From contig JAVVEL010000014.1 of NCBI GenBank assembly GCA_032260385.1, forward strand, positions 4,257 to 68,256: 64,000 nucleotides of DNA, read 5' to 3'. The notes below the pieces were generated by a model. That model saw only the letters and a list, made by a program, of their open reading frames with translations. It did no database searches and was not told the origin of the DNA. Shown in pieces: positions 1-8,700 of this stretch (the stretch's first letter is position 1; each line of letters starts with the position of its first letter). Origin of the DNA: UBA9300 sp032260385. GTDB taxonomy: Bacteria > Bacteroidota > Bacteroidia > Bacteroidales > VadinHA17. The position numbers and the translations under genes were made by a program.

Positions 1-806
1 TCAGCGTTCAACCATTCGCGAAGCCTGCTGGGCTCACTTATACCGGTGGCATAAGAAACATTGAACCTCGTATCGCCTGCCTGTCCGCTTTTGGTTGTTA
101 TAACCACAACACCGTTGGATGCCCTTGAACCGTAAATGGCAGCTGCAGAAGCATCTTTCAGTATCTGGATAGACTCAACATCAGCCATATTTATATCAGC
201 AAGGGGGTTTGTGGGCTGGTTACTGCTGTTACTCAGGTTAACCGACGTTACGGGTACACCGTCTATAACATACAAGGGCTGATTATTGGCAGAGATGGAT
301 GATGAACCCCTGATTCTCATTTTCACGGTCTCACCCAGTTTACCACTGGCCTGTTCAATAAAAACACCGGCCGTCTTACCCTGTATAGCCGATTCAAAGC
401 TTACAGTTGGCACTTCTGCCAGTCCTTCAGTTTCAACTTTAGTAATCGAACCACTGAGCTCACGCTTGATGGCTGAACCATAGCCTGTAACAACGATTTC
501 GTCAAGGCCTATATTGTCGACTTCCATGACAATATCATAAACATTGTCAGAACCAACTGTTACCTCCTGGGTCTTCATACCGACAAAACGGAATACAAGG
601 ACATCGCCCTCGCTGACGGCAATCGAATAATTACCGTCGAGGTCGGATGTAACACCTGTAGTCGTTCCCCTGATATTCACCGAGGCACCAACAATGGTAG
701 TCCCATCTTCAGCAGCAGTGATTGTTCCTGTTACTGTCTTCTCCTGGGCAAGGGCCATAATGCCCAGTCCGCAAAAGAAAAACACAAATAATACCAATTT
801 TCTCAT
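1..806 (-). CDS. SusC/RagA-family TonB-dependent outer-membrane receptor, N-terminal part (runs off the window)
   Basis: Partial gene. The ATG is at 806 and the frame stays open to base 1 (268 codons); the rest lies outside the window. Seen: a signal peptide of about 20 residues ending in ALAQ, then a carboxypeptidase-D-like regulatory fold (VTGTITAAEDG, GTTTGVTSDLDGNYSI). Next come a TonB-box region around DEIVVTGYGS and a plug domain with IRGSSSI, LYVIDGVPV and DASAAAIYGSRASNGVV. These are hallmarks of SusC/RagA nutrient importers, which pair with a SusD lipoprotein and import oligosaccharides or peptides across the outer membrane. The SusD partner, if present, would lie to the left outside the window. 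Substrate cannot be told from this part. No TAnnTTTG box was seen upstream in 807-960. Confidence 0.95.
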   Translation of the reverse strand, partial: MRKLVLFVFFFCGLGIMALAQEKTVTGTITAAEDGTTIVGASVNIRGTTTGVTSDLDGNYSIAVSEGDVLVFRFVGMKTQEVTVGSDNVYDIVMEVDNIGLDEIVVTGYGSAIKRELSGSITKVETEGLAEVPTVSFESAIQGKTAGVFIEQASGKLGETVKMRIRGSSSISANNQPLYVIDGVPVTSVNLSNSSNQPTNPLADINMADVESIQILKDASAAAIYGSRASNGVVVITTKSGQAGDTRFNVSYATGISEPSRLREWLNA

Positions 807-967
807 ATTAGAATATTTAGTTTAGGTAAAAAAATAAGATGTTTAAGTAAATCTGTCCAATACTTCATAAAGACGGTAAATATATAAAAAAATTGATGAT
901 TACTGAAATGATAAAAATTTGTTAATTAATCATCACATCTTAGCTCTCCCCGAAAGAGATTTTTGGT

Positions 968-975
968 TACTTTTG
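968..975 (+). promoter_or_regulatory. Possible -7 box TACTTTTG upstream of dnaE
   Basis: TACTTTTG matches the Bacteroidota TAnnTTTG -7 consensus and sits 54 bases before the dnaE ATG. I do not see a clear TTTG/TTG -33 element at the usual 19-21 base spacing, so this is a partial match only. Confidence 0.4.
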
Positions 976-1029
976 TAAATCCGATCCCACCCGGGCTCTT
1001 ATAATACATAAACTCGTAACTGCCTTATC

Positions 1030-4000
1030 ATGAGCAACTTCGTGCATCTACATCTTCATACTCAGTATTCAATACTTGATGGTGCCTCCAAAATAAGTGA
1101 GCTCATGGAAATTGCTTCCGGACTGGGGATGCCGGCTGTGGCCATTACCGATCATGGCAATATGTTTGGCGCCAAGGAGTTTCATAATGCTGCAAAAGAA
1201 AAGGGCATTAAGCCCATTATAGGTGTTGAGGCCTATGTGGCCAGAAGAGGAATGTCGGAAAATACCAGCAAGGACGACCGTTCGGGTGACCATCTGATAT
1301 TGCTGGCAAAGAATTATAAAGGCTACAGGAACCTGGTAAAGCTTGTTTCACTGTCATGGACCGAAGGTTTTTATTATAAACCGAGGATTGATAAAGATCT
1401 TCTTAAGGAATACAATGAGGGCCTTATTGCTACTTCCGCCTGCATAGCAGGTGAAATACCAACGGCAATACTGAACAAGGACCCCCTGGGGGCTGAAGAA
1501 GTTGCCATGGAGTACAGGGCTATCTTCGGCGAAGATTTCTACCTTGAGATTCAGAGACATAAAACAGGTGATCCTGTGTATGACAATGATACCCTGGCAA
1601 AGCAAAATACCGTTATTGAAGCCTACAGGAAACTTTCGGAAAAAACAGGAATAAAGATAGTTGCTTCCAATGATGTCCATTTCCTTAAAGCTGAAGATGC
1701 TGAAGCACATGACCGCCTGATATGTCTTAATACAGGAAAGGAGCTTGATGATCCTGACAGGCTCAGATATACCAAGCAGGAATATTTTAAAATAGAAGAG
1801 GAGATGAGGGAACTCTTCTTTGAAATTCCTGAAGCTGTCACGAATACTGTGGAGCTAGCCGATAAGGTGGAAGTGTATGAGCTTGATCATGAACCTATTA
1901 TGCCTGAATTCCCCATCCCTGATGAGTTCGACAGCAAGGATGATTACCTGAGGCACCTGAGCTATAAGGGAGCCACGGAAAGATGGGGAGAGATAAGCCC
2001 TGAACTGGAGGAAAGGATCGATTTTGAGCTCGATACCATAAAAAAAATGGGTTACCCGGGCTATTTTCTCATTGTACAGGACTTCCTGAGAGCAGCCAGG
2101 GAGATGGGCGTTTCGGTAGGCCCGGGAAGAGGATCGGCAGCAGGTTCGGCTGTGGCTTATGCACTGAGAATAACTGATATCGATCCTATTAAGTATAAAC
2201 TTCTTTTTGAGCGCTTCCTGAACCCCGACCGTATCTCTATGCCAGATATAGACATAGACTTTGATGAGGATGGCAGGGACCAGGTACTTAAATATGTGGT
2301 TAAAAAATACGGACATGACAGGGTTGCCCATATAATCACTTTTGGTACCATGGCTGCGAAGATGGCCATAAGGGATGTGGCAAGGGTACAGAACCTGCAG
2401 TTATCGGATGCCGACAGGCTGGCAAAGCTGGTGCCTGAGAGGCCGGGTATTACTTTCAGTGAAGCATTTGAAGAAGTGCCGGAATTGAAAAGAGAAAAAA
2501 ACTCGGATAATGAGCTCATTGCCCGTACCTTACAATATGCTGAAGCCCTGGAGGGTTCAGTGAGGCAAACAGGCACCCATGCCTGCGGTATAATAATAGG
2601 ACGTGACCCCCTGAATGATCATATACCTCTAAGCATTGCCAAGGATACCGATCTCTATGTTACCCAATACGACGGGAACCATGTTGAATCAGTTGGATTG
2701 CTGAAAATGGACTTCCTGGGCCTCAAAACACTTTCAATAATAAGGGATGCCCTGGATAATATAAAGGCATCAAAAGGGATAGACATTGATATATCAAAGA
2801 TTCCCCTTGATGATTCAAGAACATTCGAACTATATGCCAATGGTGAGACCACCGCCCTCTTCCAGTTTGAATCGGAGGGAATGAAAAAACACCTACGCGA
2901 ACTTAAGCCCAACCGTTTTGAAGACCTTATAGCAATGAACGCCCTCTACCGGCCGGGCCCCATAGAATATATCCCGAAATTTATCAAGCGTAAGCACGGG
3001 CTGGAAAAAATTGACTACCTGCTTCCTGAAATGGAAACACACCTCAAGGACACCTATGGTATAACCGTTTACCAGGAACAGGTAATGCTGCTCTCACAGG
3101 AACTGGCAGGATTTTCCAAGGGGGAGGCTGACTCCCTGCGTAAGGCCATGGGCAAGAAAAAGAAAGAACTGATGGAGGCGATGAAGCTAAAGTTCTTCGA
3201 GGGATGCAGGACAAGAGGTATTAAAGAAAGGATTATTGAAAGAATATGGTGTGACTGGGAAGCCTTCGCCCAGTATGCCTTCAATAAATCCCATTCAACA
3301 TGTTACGCCTACCTGTCGTACCAGACAGCTTACCTCAAGGCACATTACCCTGCTGAATTTATGTCTGCCGTGCTGAGCCGTAACATAAATGACATTAAAA
3401 AACTCACCATCTTCATGGATGAGGCCAGGCGCATGGGTATAGAGGTACTGGGGCCTGATGTTAATGAAAGTAAGGTAAATTTCACTGTTAACAGGGACGG
3501 TAACATCAGGTTTGGCCTTGGGGCAATAAAAGGTGTGGGTACCAGCGCGGTTATCGGCCTTATTGAAGAAAGGGAAAATAATGGACTTTTCTCTTCAATA
3601 TATGATTTTGTTGAAAGGGTAAACCTGAATGCTCTTAACAAGAAAAGTATGGAGGCCATGGCACTGGCCGGTGCCTTCGATTGTTTCAGTGAACTTAAAA
3701 GAGCCCAGTATTTCGCTGAAGATAATAAAGGACAGGTTTTTATCGAAAGCCTTATAAGGTATGGGAACATGCTTAAGAATGAGACCGGCACCGCCCAGCA
3801 ATCACTTTTTGGCGATGATGACGGCTTTGAAGTTGTTAAGCCCAGTCCCCCGGAATCAGCTGAATGGCCCAAGCTGGAAAAGCTGACAAGGGAAAAGGAA
3901 GTAGTGGGAATCTTCCTGTCGGCCCATCCCCTCGACGATTACAGGCTGGAAATGAAAACCTTCTGCAATATGCAGATCAGTGACCTCAACAACCTGAAGG

Positions 4001-4515
4001 AAATGATCAACAAAGAGGTAACAATAGCAGGCATGGTAACTGAGGCCCGGAGCGGGACCAGTAAAAACGGCAAGCCCTTCGGATCATTCACCCTGCAGGA
4101 CTACACTGACTCTTACAGGTTCATGCTTTTTGACAAGGATTATGTTAACAACAGTAAATTCTGCAATCCGGGTTATTTCCTCATGGTAAAGGGAAAGGTT
4201 CAGAAAAGAATGTTCAGGGAAGATGAGCTGGAAGTGAGGATTCAGAACATACACCTTTTAACCAGTGTCAAGGATGAACTTATAAGATCAGCAACCATTA
4301 TTATCCCCGTGGACAGGCTCAACGATGAACTGGTTAATAAGCTAAAAGGAATGCTCCCCGGTCTTAAGGGAAAGACCGAGCTAAAATTCCTGGTGGCCGA
4401 TCCTGTTGAAAAAATCAGTATACGTTTATTCTCACGCTCCTTTAAGGTAAACCTCAGCAATGATCTTATTGACTTTATAGAATCTGTTCCCGGGCTTGAA
4501 TTTAAAGTAAATTAA
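1030..4515 (+). CDS. dnaE: DNA polymerase III alpha subunit
   Basis: Replicative DNA polymerase catalytic subunit. At 1161 residues it has the usual DnaE1 length. Seen in order: an N-terminal PHP domain starting HLHLHTQYSILDG; the polymerase core with GPGRGSAAGS followed by the catalytic aspartates in PDIDIDFDEDGRD (about residues 404-416); fingers and helix-hairpin-helix regions; an internal clamp-binding motif QQSLF at residues 923-927; and a C-terminal OB fold with EVTIAGMVTEARSGTSKNGKPF. It acts in the cytoplasm in the replisome with the beta clamp. Start choice: ATG followed at once by the PHP strand, as in the family. The next gene, trxA, has its own promoter-like box, so dnaE may be transcribed alone. 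Confidence 0.98.
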   Translation: MSNFVHLHLHTQYSILDGASKISELMEIASGLGMPAVAITDHGNMFGAKEFHNAAKEKGIKPIIGVEAYVARRGMSENTSKDDRSGDHLILLAKNYKGYRNLVKLVSLSWTEGFYYKPRIDKDLLKEYNEGLIATSACIAGEIPTAILNKDPLGAEEVAMEYRAIFGEDFYLEIQRHKTGDPVYDNDTLAKQNTVIEAYRKLSEKTGIKIVASNDVHFLKAEDAEAHDRLICLNTGKELDDPDRLRYTKQEYFKIEEEMRELFFEIPEAVTNTVELADKVEVYELDHEPIMPEFPIPDEFDSKDDYLRHLSYKGATERWGEISPELEERIDFELDTIKKMGYPGYFLIVQDFLRAAREMGVSVGPGRGSAAGSAVAYALRITDIDPIKYKLLFERFLNPDRISMPDIDIDFDEDGRDQVLKYVVKKYGHDRVAHIITFGTMAAKMAIRDVARVQNLQLSDADRLAKLVPERPGITFSEAFEEVPELKREKNSDNELIARTLQYAEALEGSVRQTGTHACGIIIGRDPLNDHIPLSIAKDTDLYVTQYDGNHVESVGLLKMDFLGLKTLSIIRDALDNIKASKGIDIDISKIPLDDSRTFELYANGETTALFQFESEGMKKHLRELKPNRFEDLIAMNALYRPGPIEYIPKFIKRKHGLEKIDYLLPEMETHLKDTYGITVYQEQVMLLSQELAGFSKGEADSLRKAMGKKKKELMEAMKLKFFEGCRTRGIKERIIERIWCDWEAFAQYAFNKSHSTCYAYLSYQTAYLKAHYPAEFMSAVLSRNINDIKKLTIFMDEARRMGIEVLGPDVNESKVNFTVNRDGNIRFGLGAIKGVGTSAVIGLIEERENNGLFSSIYDFVERVNLNALNKKSMEAMALAGAFDCFSELKRAQYFAEDNKGQVFIESLIRYGNMLKNETGTAQQSLFGDDDGFEVVKPSPPESAEWPKLEKLTREKEVVGIFLSAHPLDDYRLEMKTFCNMQISDLNNLKEMINKEVTIAGMVTEARSGTSKNGKPFGSFTLQDYTDSYRFMLFDKDYVNNSKFCNPGYFLMVKGKVQKRMFREDELEVRIQNIHLLTSVKDELIRSATIIIPVDRLNDELVNKLKGMLPGLKGKTELKFLVADPVEKISIRLFSRSFKVNLSNDLIDFIESVPGLEFKVN

Positions 4516-4516
4516 T

Positions 4517-4524
4517 TATATTTG
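4517..4524 (+). promoter_or_regulatory. Promoter -7 box TATATTTG for trxA
   Basis: TATATTTG is a full match to the Bacteroidota -7 consensus, immediately after the dnaE stop codon and 34 bases before the trxA ATG. It suggests trxA is transcribed separately from dnaE. Confidence 0.5.
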
Positions 4525-4558
4525 CCTGCGCAAGAAACTATCTTAAAATAAAAGAACA

Positions 4559-4879
4559 ATGGCTTTACAGGTTAATGACTCTAATTTCGATGAAGTTGTA
4601 CTTCAATCAGATAAGCCCGTGATGGTTGATTTCTGGGCAGAATGGTGCGGTCCGTGCAGGATGATTGCTCCCTTTGTTGAAGAAATGTCAAAAGAATATG
4701 AAGACAGGGCACTTATCGTTAAATGTGATGTGGATGACAGCCCCGGGGTGGCCGTCAAATTCGGAATACGTAATATCCCCACGGTATTATTTTTTAAAAA
4801 CGGGGCAGTAGCTGACAAACAGGTTGGAGCCGTTCCAAAAGCTAATTTTGTCTCCAAGCTCGAAGCTCTCATTGATTAA
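4559..4879 (+). CDS. trxA: Thioredoxin
   Basis: Cytosolic dithiol-disulfide oxidoreductase of 106 residues, the normal length of thioredoxin 1. Seen: the active site WCGPC (W29-C33) after VDFWAE, the buried KCDVDDSPGVAVKFGIRNIPT stretch with the cis-proline of NIPT, and VGAVPKANF near the end. There is no signal peptide, so it works in the cytoplasm, reducing proteins such as ribonucleotide reductase and peroxiredoxins (family knowledge). A promoter-like box precedes it and a strong hairpin-plus-U tract follows it, so it looks like a single-gene transcript. Confidence 0.97.
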   Translation: MALQVNDSNFDEVVLQSDKPVMVDFWAEWCGPCRMIAPFVEEMSKEYEDRALIVKCDVDDSPGVAVKFGIRNIPTVLFFKNGAVADKQVGAVPKANFVSKLEALID

Positions 4880-4901
4880 TATAATATATAGAATTACCGG
4901 G

Positions 4902-4930
4902 GCCGTTCATATTTTCAGAACGGCTTTTTT
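4902..4930 (+). terminator. Rho-independent terminator after trxA
   Basis: A perfect 7-bp stem, GCCGTTC (4902-4908) with GAACGGC (4918-4924), encloses a 9-base loop and is followed by six T residues. It lies 22 bases after the trxA stop and just before the LOG-family gene. Confidence 0.85.
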
Positions 4931-4942
4931 ATTGCCTTTACG

Positions 4943-5518
4943 ATGAATATATGCATTTTCGCAGCCTCCAGCAGCAAAATAGATAAGATCTACCTTGACG
5001 CAGCCTCACATCTTGGTGAGCTTATTGCATCACATGGACACAATATTGTCTATGGTGGCGGTGGTATAGGCCTAATGGGTGCACTGGCCGATGCTGCAAT
5101 GAAGAAAGGAGCAAAGATAAGCGGTGTTATACCATCATTTATGCATGATAACGGTTGGGGCCATGATGGCATTGATGAAATTATCATCACCGATGACATG
5201 GGGTCAAGAAAGAAAAAGATGTTCGGGATGTCCGATGCTATAATTGCCCTGCCGGGAGGTATTGGTACCCTTGAAGAACTTACCGAGGCCATCACCCTTA
5301 AACAACTGGGTCTTTTCAGGGGGCCCCTGGTGATTCTTAACACAGAATTATTTTATTCACAGTTCATCACCTTCCTTGAAAGTCTTATTGAAAAAGGCTT
5401 TATGAGAAAGGTACATAAAAAGATCTGGGTGGTGGCAGCTACTCCTGAAAAGGCCATAGAGGGGCTTAGCGACTATAATGACTGGCACGACGACTCGGCG
5501 AGTATAGCCAGGATCTAG
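4943..5518 (+). CDS. LOG-family (TIGR00730) nucleoside-5'-monophosphate phosphoribohydrolase
   Basis: Rossmann-fold protein of 191 residues in the LOG/'lysine decarboxylase-like' family. Seen: the N-terminal strand NICIFAASS, the glycine loop YGGGGIGLMG (about 37-46), and the family signature PGGIGTLEE (104-112) preceded by SRKKKMFGMSDA. Those residues form the nucleotide site in LOG enzymes, which release free bases such as cytokinins from nucleoside monophosphates. The old label lysine decarboxylase is not supported for this family. It follows trxA on the same strand, but a terminator lies between them. It converges on the propeller/PP2C gene with 2 bases between stops. The physiological substrate in Bacteroidota is not known to me. 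Confidence 0.85.
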   Translation: MNICIFAASSSKIDKIYLDAASHLGELIASHGHNIVYGGGGIGLMGALADAAMKKGAKISGVIPSFMHDNGWGHDGIDEIIITDDMGSRKKKMFGMSDAIIALPGGIGTLEELTEAITLKQLGLFRGPLVILNTELFYSQFITFLESLIEKGFMRKVHKKIWVVAATPEKAIEGLSDYNDWHDDSASIARI

Positions 5519-5520
5519 GA

Positions 5521-8500
5521 TCAGGGCACCCTCGTCCCGATAACAAGTATATCATCTATCTGGCTCTTTCCCCTCATCCATTCACCGAGAGTCTTAAGCA
5601 AACTTGTTTTTTGATCAGCCACCGGGAGGGATGAAATTTTAAGAAATTCATTCTTCAGATTCCCCACCTTAAACTTTTTACCCTCCGGACCGCCAAACTG
5701 GTCGGCATACCCGTCGGAAAATATATAGAGCATATCCCCCGGTCTGATATCCACATCCACATTAGTGAATTTTTTATTATGGGCAGTAGACATACCAATG
5801 GGAAACCTGTCGCCCTTAATTGTAATAACTTCCCCATTCCTGGCAATAAGCAGGGGGTTATAGGCACCAGCATATTCAAGCCTCTTGTTTCTCTTATCAT
5901 AGGCTATCAGTGCAAGGTCCATTCCGTCATTTATTACCTCATCACCTCTCTGAATTAATGACCTTTCCACTTCAATATTAAGCTGGTCCAGGATGGCTGC
6001 CGGCCTTAAGATGCCGTATTCCCTGACTATCTTTGTGAGTGAATTGTGTCCTATTATTGACATAAAGGCGCCCGGTACTCCATGTCCGGTACAATCGACT
6101 GCAGCCATAAACTGTATGTCACCATTGTCATGCATCCAGTAAAAATCACCACTTACAATATCCTTGGGCAGGAAGAGGACAAAGGTCTCATTAAAGCTGT
6201 CTTCAGGGGGTAACATAGCCAGCTGTATTCTTTCAGCGTACCTTATGCTTGCCGTGATATCCCTGTTCTTCTCTTCAATGACCCGGCTTTTTTGCACAAG
6301 TTCAGCTGTTCTTTCTTCCACCTTCTCTTCAAGAATTCTTTTTTCCCTGACCAGGTTTTTTTCCCTTTGCCTTATATATATCAAAATGGCCACCGCGAAG
6401 ATCATGAGGACAGAACCTATAAACAGGGGATTGGCATAAAAGGGAGACCTTATAAGCAGGTCATAACTCACGGGTTCTGCATTCCATATCCCGTCACTGT
6501 TCTGGGCTTTTACCCTGAAGGTATATTTCCCGGGCGAAAGAGATGAATATATTGCCGTTGTCTGTTCTGTTTCCGGTCTCCAGTCAGGGTCAGCACCCTC
6601 CAGCATTACCCTGTATCTTACGGCTTTCGGGTTGGTCAGACAAACACTGTAGTAATCGAAAGCAATGTTTTTTTCAGTATACCGCAATCTCATACCCGGG
6701 ATCAGTTCTCTTTCCTTAAAATTGACTGTCATGCCCCTGATATGGGTTAAAGGCTCCTGGTCGGGTGGAGGAAGATCTTCAGGAGCCAGCCTGCTTGCTC
6801 CGCTGGCGGTACCAAACCACAGATGACCTTTGCTGTCGATGCAGGAGGCATTCTGTTTTGTCTCAATACCCACAAAACCGTTTTCGCCCGTATAGGTATT
6901 GATTATACCGGTTTCGATATCCAGGCTGTTCAGGCCCTTATTGGTCCCGATATACAGGACTCCTTTTTTATCCGGCTGCAGTAGATTGATATTGTTTGAA
7001 AGCAAGCCATCGTTCTCTGTAAGATGGATGGCAAGGGTATCAGCCCTTAATCCAAAGACTCCTGACCTGGTTCCTATCCAGACCATTCCATCCCTGGTAT
7101 CACCTATACATGTAGGTGCATAATCATTACTGAGGTCGATTATCGTAAATTCCTCTTTATCCGGATTATATTTTGTAAGGCCGTTACGTTTCTCCGATCC
7201 AATCCAGACCCTTCCTTCATTATCAACATGTAAAGCTGTAATAGTATTACCGGCCAACCCGTCTCCCTGGGTATATCTCCGCCCCCTTTCACCCGGTATA
7301 TCCCATACACCCACACCATCATTTGTCCCTATCCACAGTTTATTGTCATGGTCAACTGCCAGTGCCGTAACCCCGGGGTTATTAAAGGGAAGCATGCTGT
7401 TCAGTTCATAATCATAGGTAAAATCATTCTGATCAAAATCATAGCTGTAAACGCCATTGTTAGCCGTTCCCACCCACAGGTTTTTGTCCCCGTCATTAAT
7501 AATATACCTGACCTGGTTGCTGATATTATGTGTTCCCTCGTAGTAGAAGAGGGGCATCCCTATTTCAGGGTCAAATAATGTTATTCCCCCGTTTGTTCCA
7601 AACCAGTACCTGCTGTATTTATCTTCGGCAAGCGCCCATACTGCAGGATCTCTGAACATATTCCCGGGCCTGTAATTGATGAAGTGGTAGCCTTTAAAAA
7701 CATGGATCCCGTTATTCTGGCTGCTTATAAGCATATTCCCCTCATGATCTTCCATTATGCTGTGAATCTGTGTTGCCTGCAATCCGTTGGACTCATTGAA
7801 AACATGAAGGCCATCATCATCAAAAACAGTTATACCACCACCCCAGGTCCCTACCCATATCTGTCCCGCTGAATTTTCACTTATACAACTGATCCAGTTG
7901 CCCGCCAGTCCGTCACGCACATCATATACCACCAGTTTGCCATCCCCCGGGGGGAAATAATAAAGGCCTCCCTTGTTAGTTCCAAACCACCTCCCTCCCC
8001 TGCTGTCTTCCAGCATTGTTATTGTACTGAAAAAAGTGGTGAGGCCTTCCGGCCTGTATGTCACAAAATTGTCATTTCCGGGATTATACTTTTTTATTCC
8101 TACATCAGAAATACAGTATATATCACCATCATTGCCGGCATAGATATCAAATACCTGGTCGCTCAGGCCCTCGGCTCCCCTGTATTGTCTGACTGATAAA
8201 AAGGCTGAACCCGTATCCGGCATTTCAGCACAAAAGGCTCCGTTAAGGGCCGTGCTTATCCATAATTTATTATCGAGCTCTGCCAGTCCTGAAATATCAC
8301 CGCTTATCCTGAGTGTATCTATTCTTACACGTCTGAAGACATTATTCTCATAGCAGCTTAAACCACCGTTGAGATGTCCCATCCATATTCTTCCCCTGTG
8401 ATCTTCCAGTAAGGACATTACGCCTCCTGTTGCAAGTCCGTCATTGCCGGAGAAATTTTCAAATTCAGATCCGTTCCACCTTGTAACGCCACTCTCCGTT

Positions 8501-8694
8501 CCCAGCCACAGATAGTCCGACCTGTCCTGTATAATAGTATAGACTTTAGAGGAACTAAGTCCTTCACTTACCCCATAACTGTCAAAGTAGTATTCCTGTG
8601 GCCATACGGGAAGCTTATTCAGCAATAAAACAATGATCATCAGGCCAGGGTACCTGATGATCGTTTTCAGCCAAGAAGGGCTTTTACAGGTCAT
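5521..8694 (-). CDS. Membrane propeller sensor with C-terminal SpoIIE/PP2C-type Ser/Thr phosphatase
   Basis: Large signalling protein of 1057 residues. An N-terminal hydrophobic export segment (YPGLMIIVLLLNKLPVW) is followed by repeated two-component-regulator propeller blades (many W-x-G-T/S motifs such as LWLGTESGVTRW, IWVGTWGGG, LWFGTASGASRL) to about residue 680. A Y_Y_Y-type domain follows (YRVMLEGADPDW, YTFRVKAQNSDG). Then come one transmembrane helix at about 757-776, a coiled coil (EKRILEEKVEERTAELVQK), and a SpoIIE phosphatase domain from about 830 to the end. The phosphatase keeps its metal-binding aspartates in SGDFYW, AVDCTGHGVPGAFMS and FSDGYADQFGG. Topology implies periplasmic sensing and cytoplasmic dephosphorylation of a Ser/Thr-phosphorylated regulator. 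It has no kinase domain. It lies 6 bases after the caspase gene and is probably co-transcribed with it. Confidence 0.9.
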   Translation of the reverse strand: MTCKSPSWLKTIIRYPGLMIIVLLLNKLPVWPQEYYFDSYGVSEGLSSSKVYTIIQDRSDYLWLGTESGVTRWNGSEFENFSGNDGLATGGVMSLLEDHRGRIWMGHLNGGLSCYENNVFRRVRIDTLRISGDISGLAELDNKLWISTALNGAFCAEMPDTGSAFLSVRQYRGAEGLSDQVFDIYAGNDGDIYCISDVGIKKYNPGNDNFVTYRPEGLTTFFSTITMLEDSRGGRWFGTNKGGLYYFPPGDGKLVVYDVRDGLAGNWISCISENSAGQIWVGTWGGGITVFDDDGLHVFNESNGLQATQIHSIMEDHEGNMLISSQNNGIHVFKGYHFINYRPGNMFRDPAVWALAEDKYSRYWFGTNGGITLFDPEIGMPLFYYEGTHNISNQVRYIINDGDKNLWVGTANNGVYSYDFDQNDFTYDYELNSMLPFNNPGVTALAVDHDNKLWIGTNDGVGVWDIPGERGRRYTQGDGLAGNTITALHVDNEGRVWIGSEKRNGLTKYNPDKEEFTIIDLSNDYAPTCIGDTRDGMVWIGTRSGVFGLRADTLAIHLTENDGLLSNNINLLQPDKKGVLYIGTNKGLNSLDIETGIINTYTGENGFVGIETKQNASCIDSKGHLWFGTASGASRLAPEDLPPPDQEPLTHIRGMTVNFKERELIPGMRLRYTEKNIAFDYYSVCLTNPKAVRYRVMLEGADPDWRPETEQTTAIYSSLSPGKYTFRVKAQNSDGIWNAEPVSYDLLIRSPFYANPLFIGSVLMIFAVAILIYIRQREKNLVREKRILEEKVEERTAELVQKSRVIEEKNRDITASIRYAERIQLAMLPPEDSFNETFVLFLPKDIVSGDFYWMHDNGDIQFMAAVDCTGHGVPGAFMSIIGHNSLTKIVREYGILRPAAILDQLNIEVERSLIQRGDEVINDGMDLALIAYDKRNKRLEYAGAYNPLLIARNGEVITIKGDRFPIGMSTAHNKKFTNVDVDIRPGDMLYIFSDGYADQFGGPEGKKFKVGNLKNEFLKISSLPVADQKTSLLKTLGEWMRGKSQIDDILVIGTRVP

Positions 8695-8700
8695 AAAGTA

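Noticed and set aside
2157..2576. Antisense open frames inside dnaE, including 3345-3872
   Set aside because: They overlap a clearly conserved polymerase gene on the opposite strand and show no protein family features.
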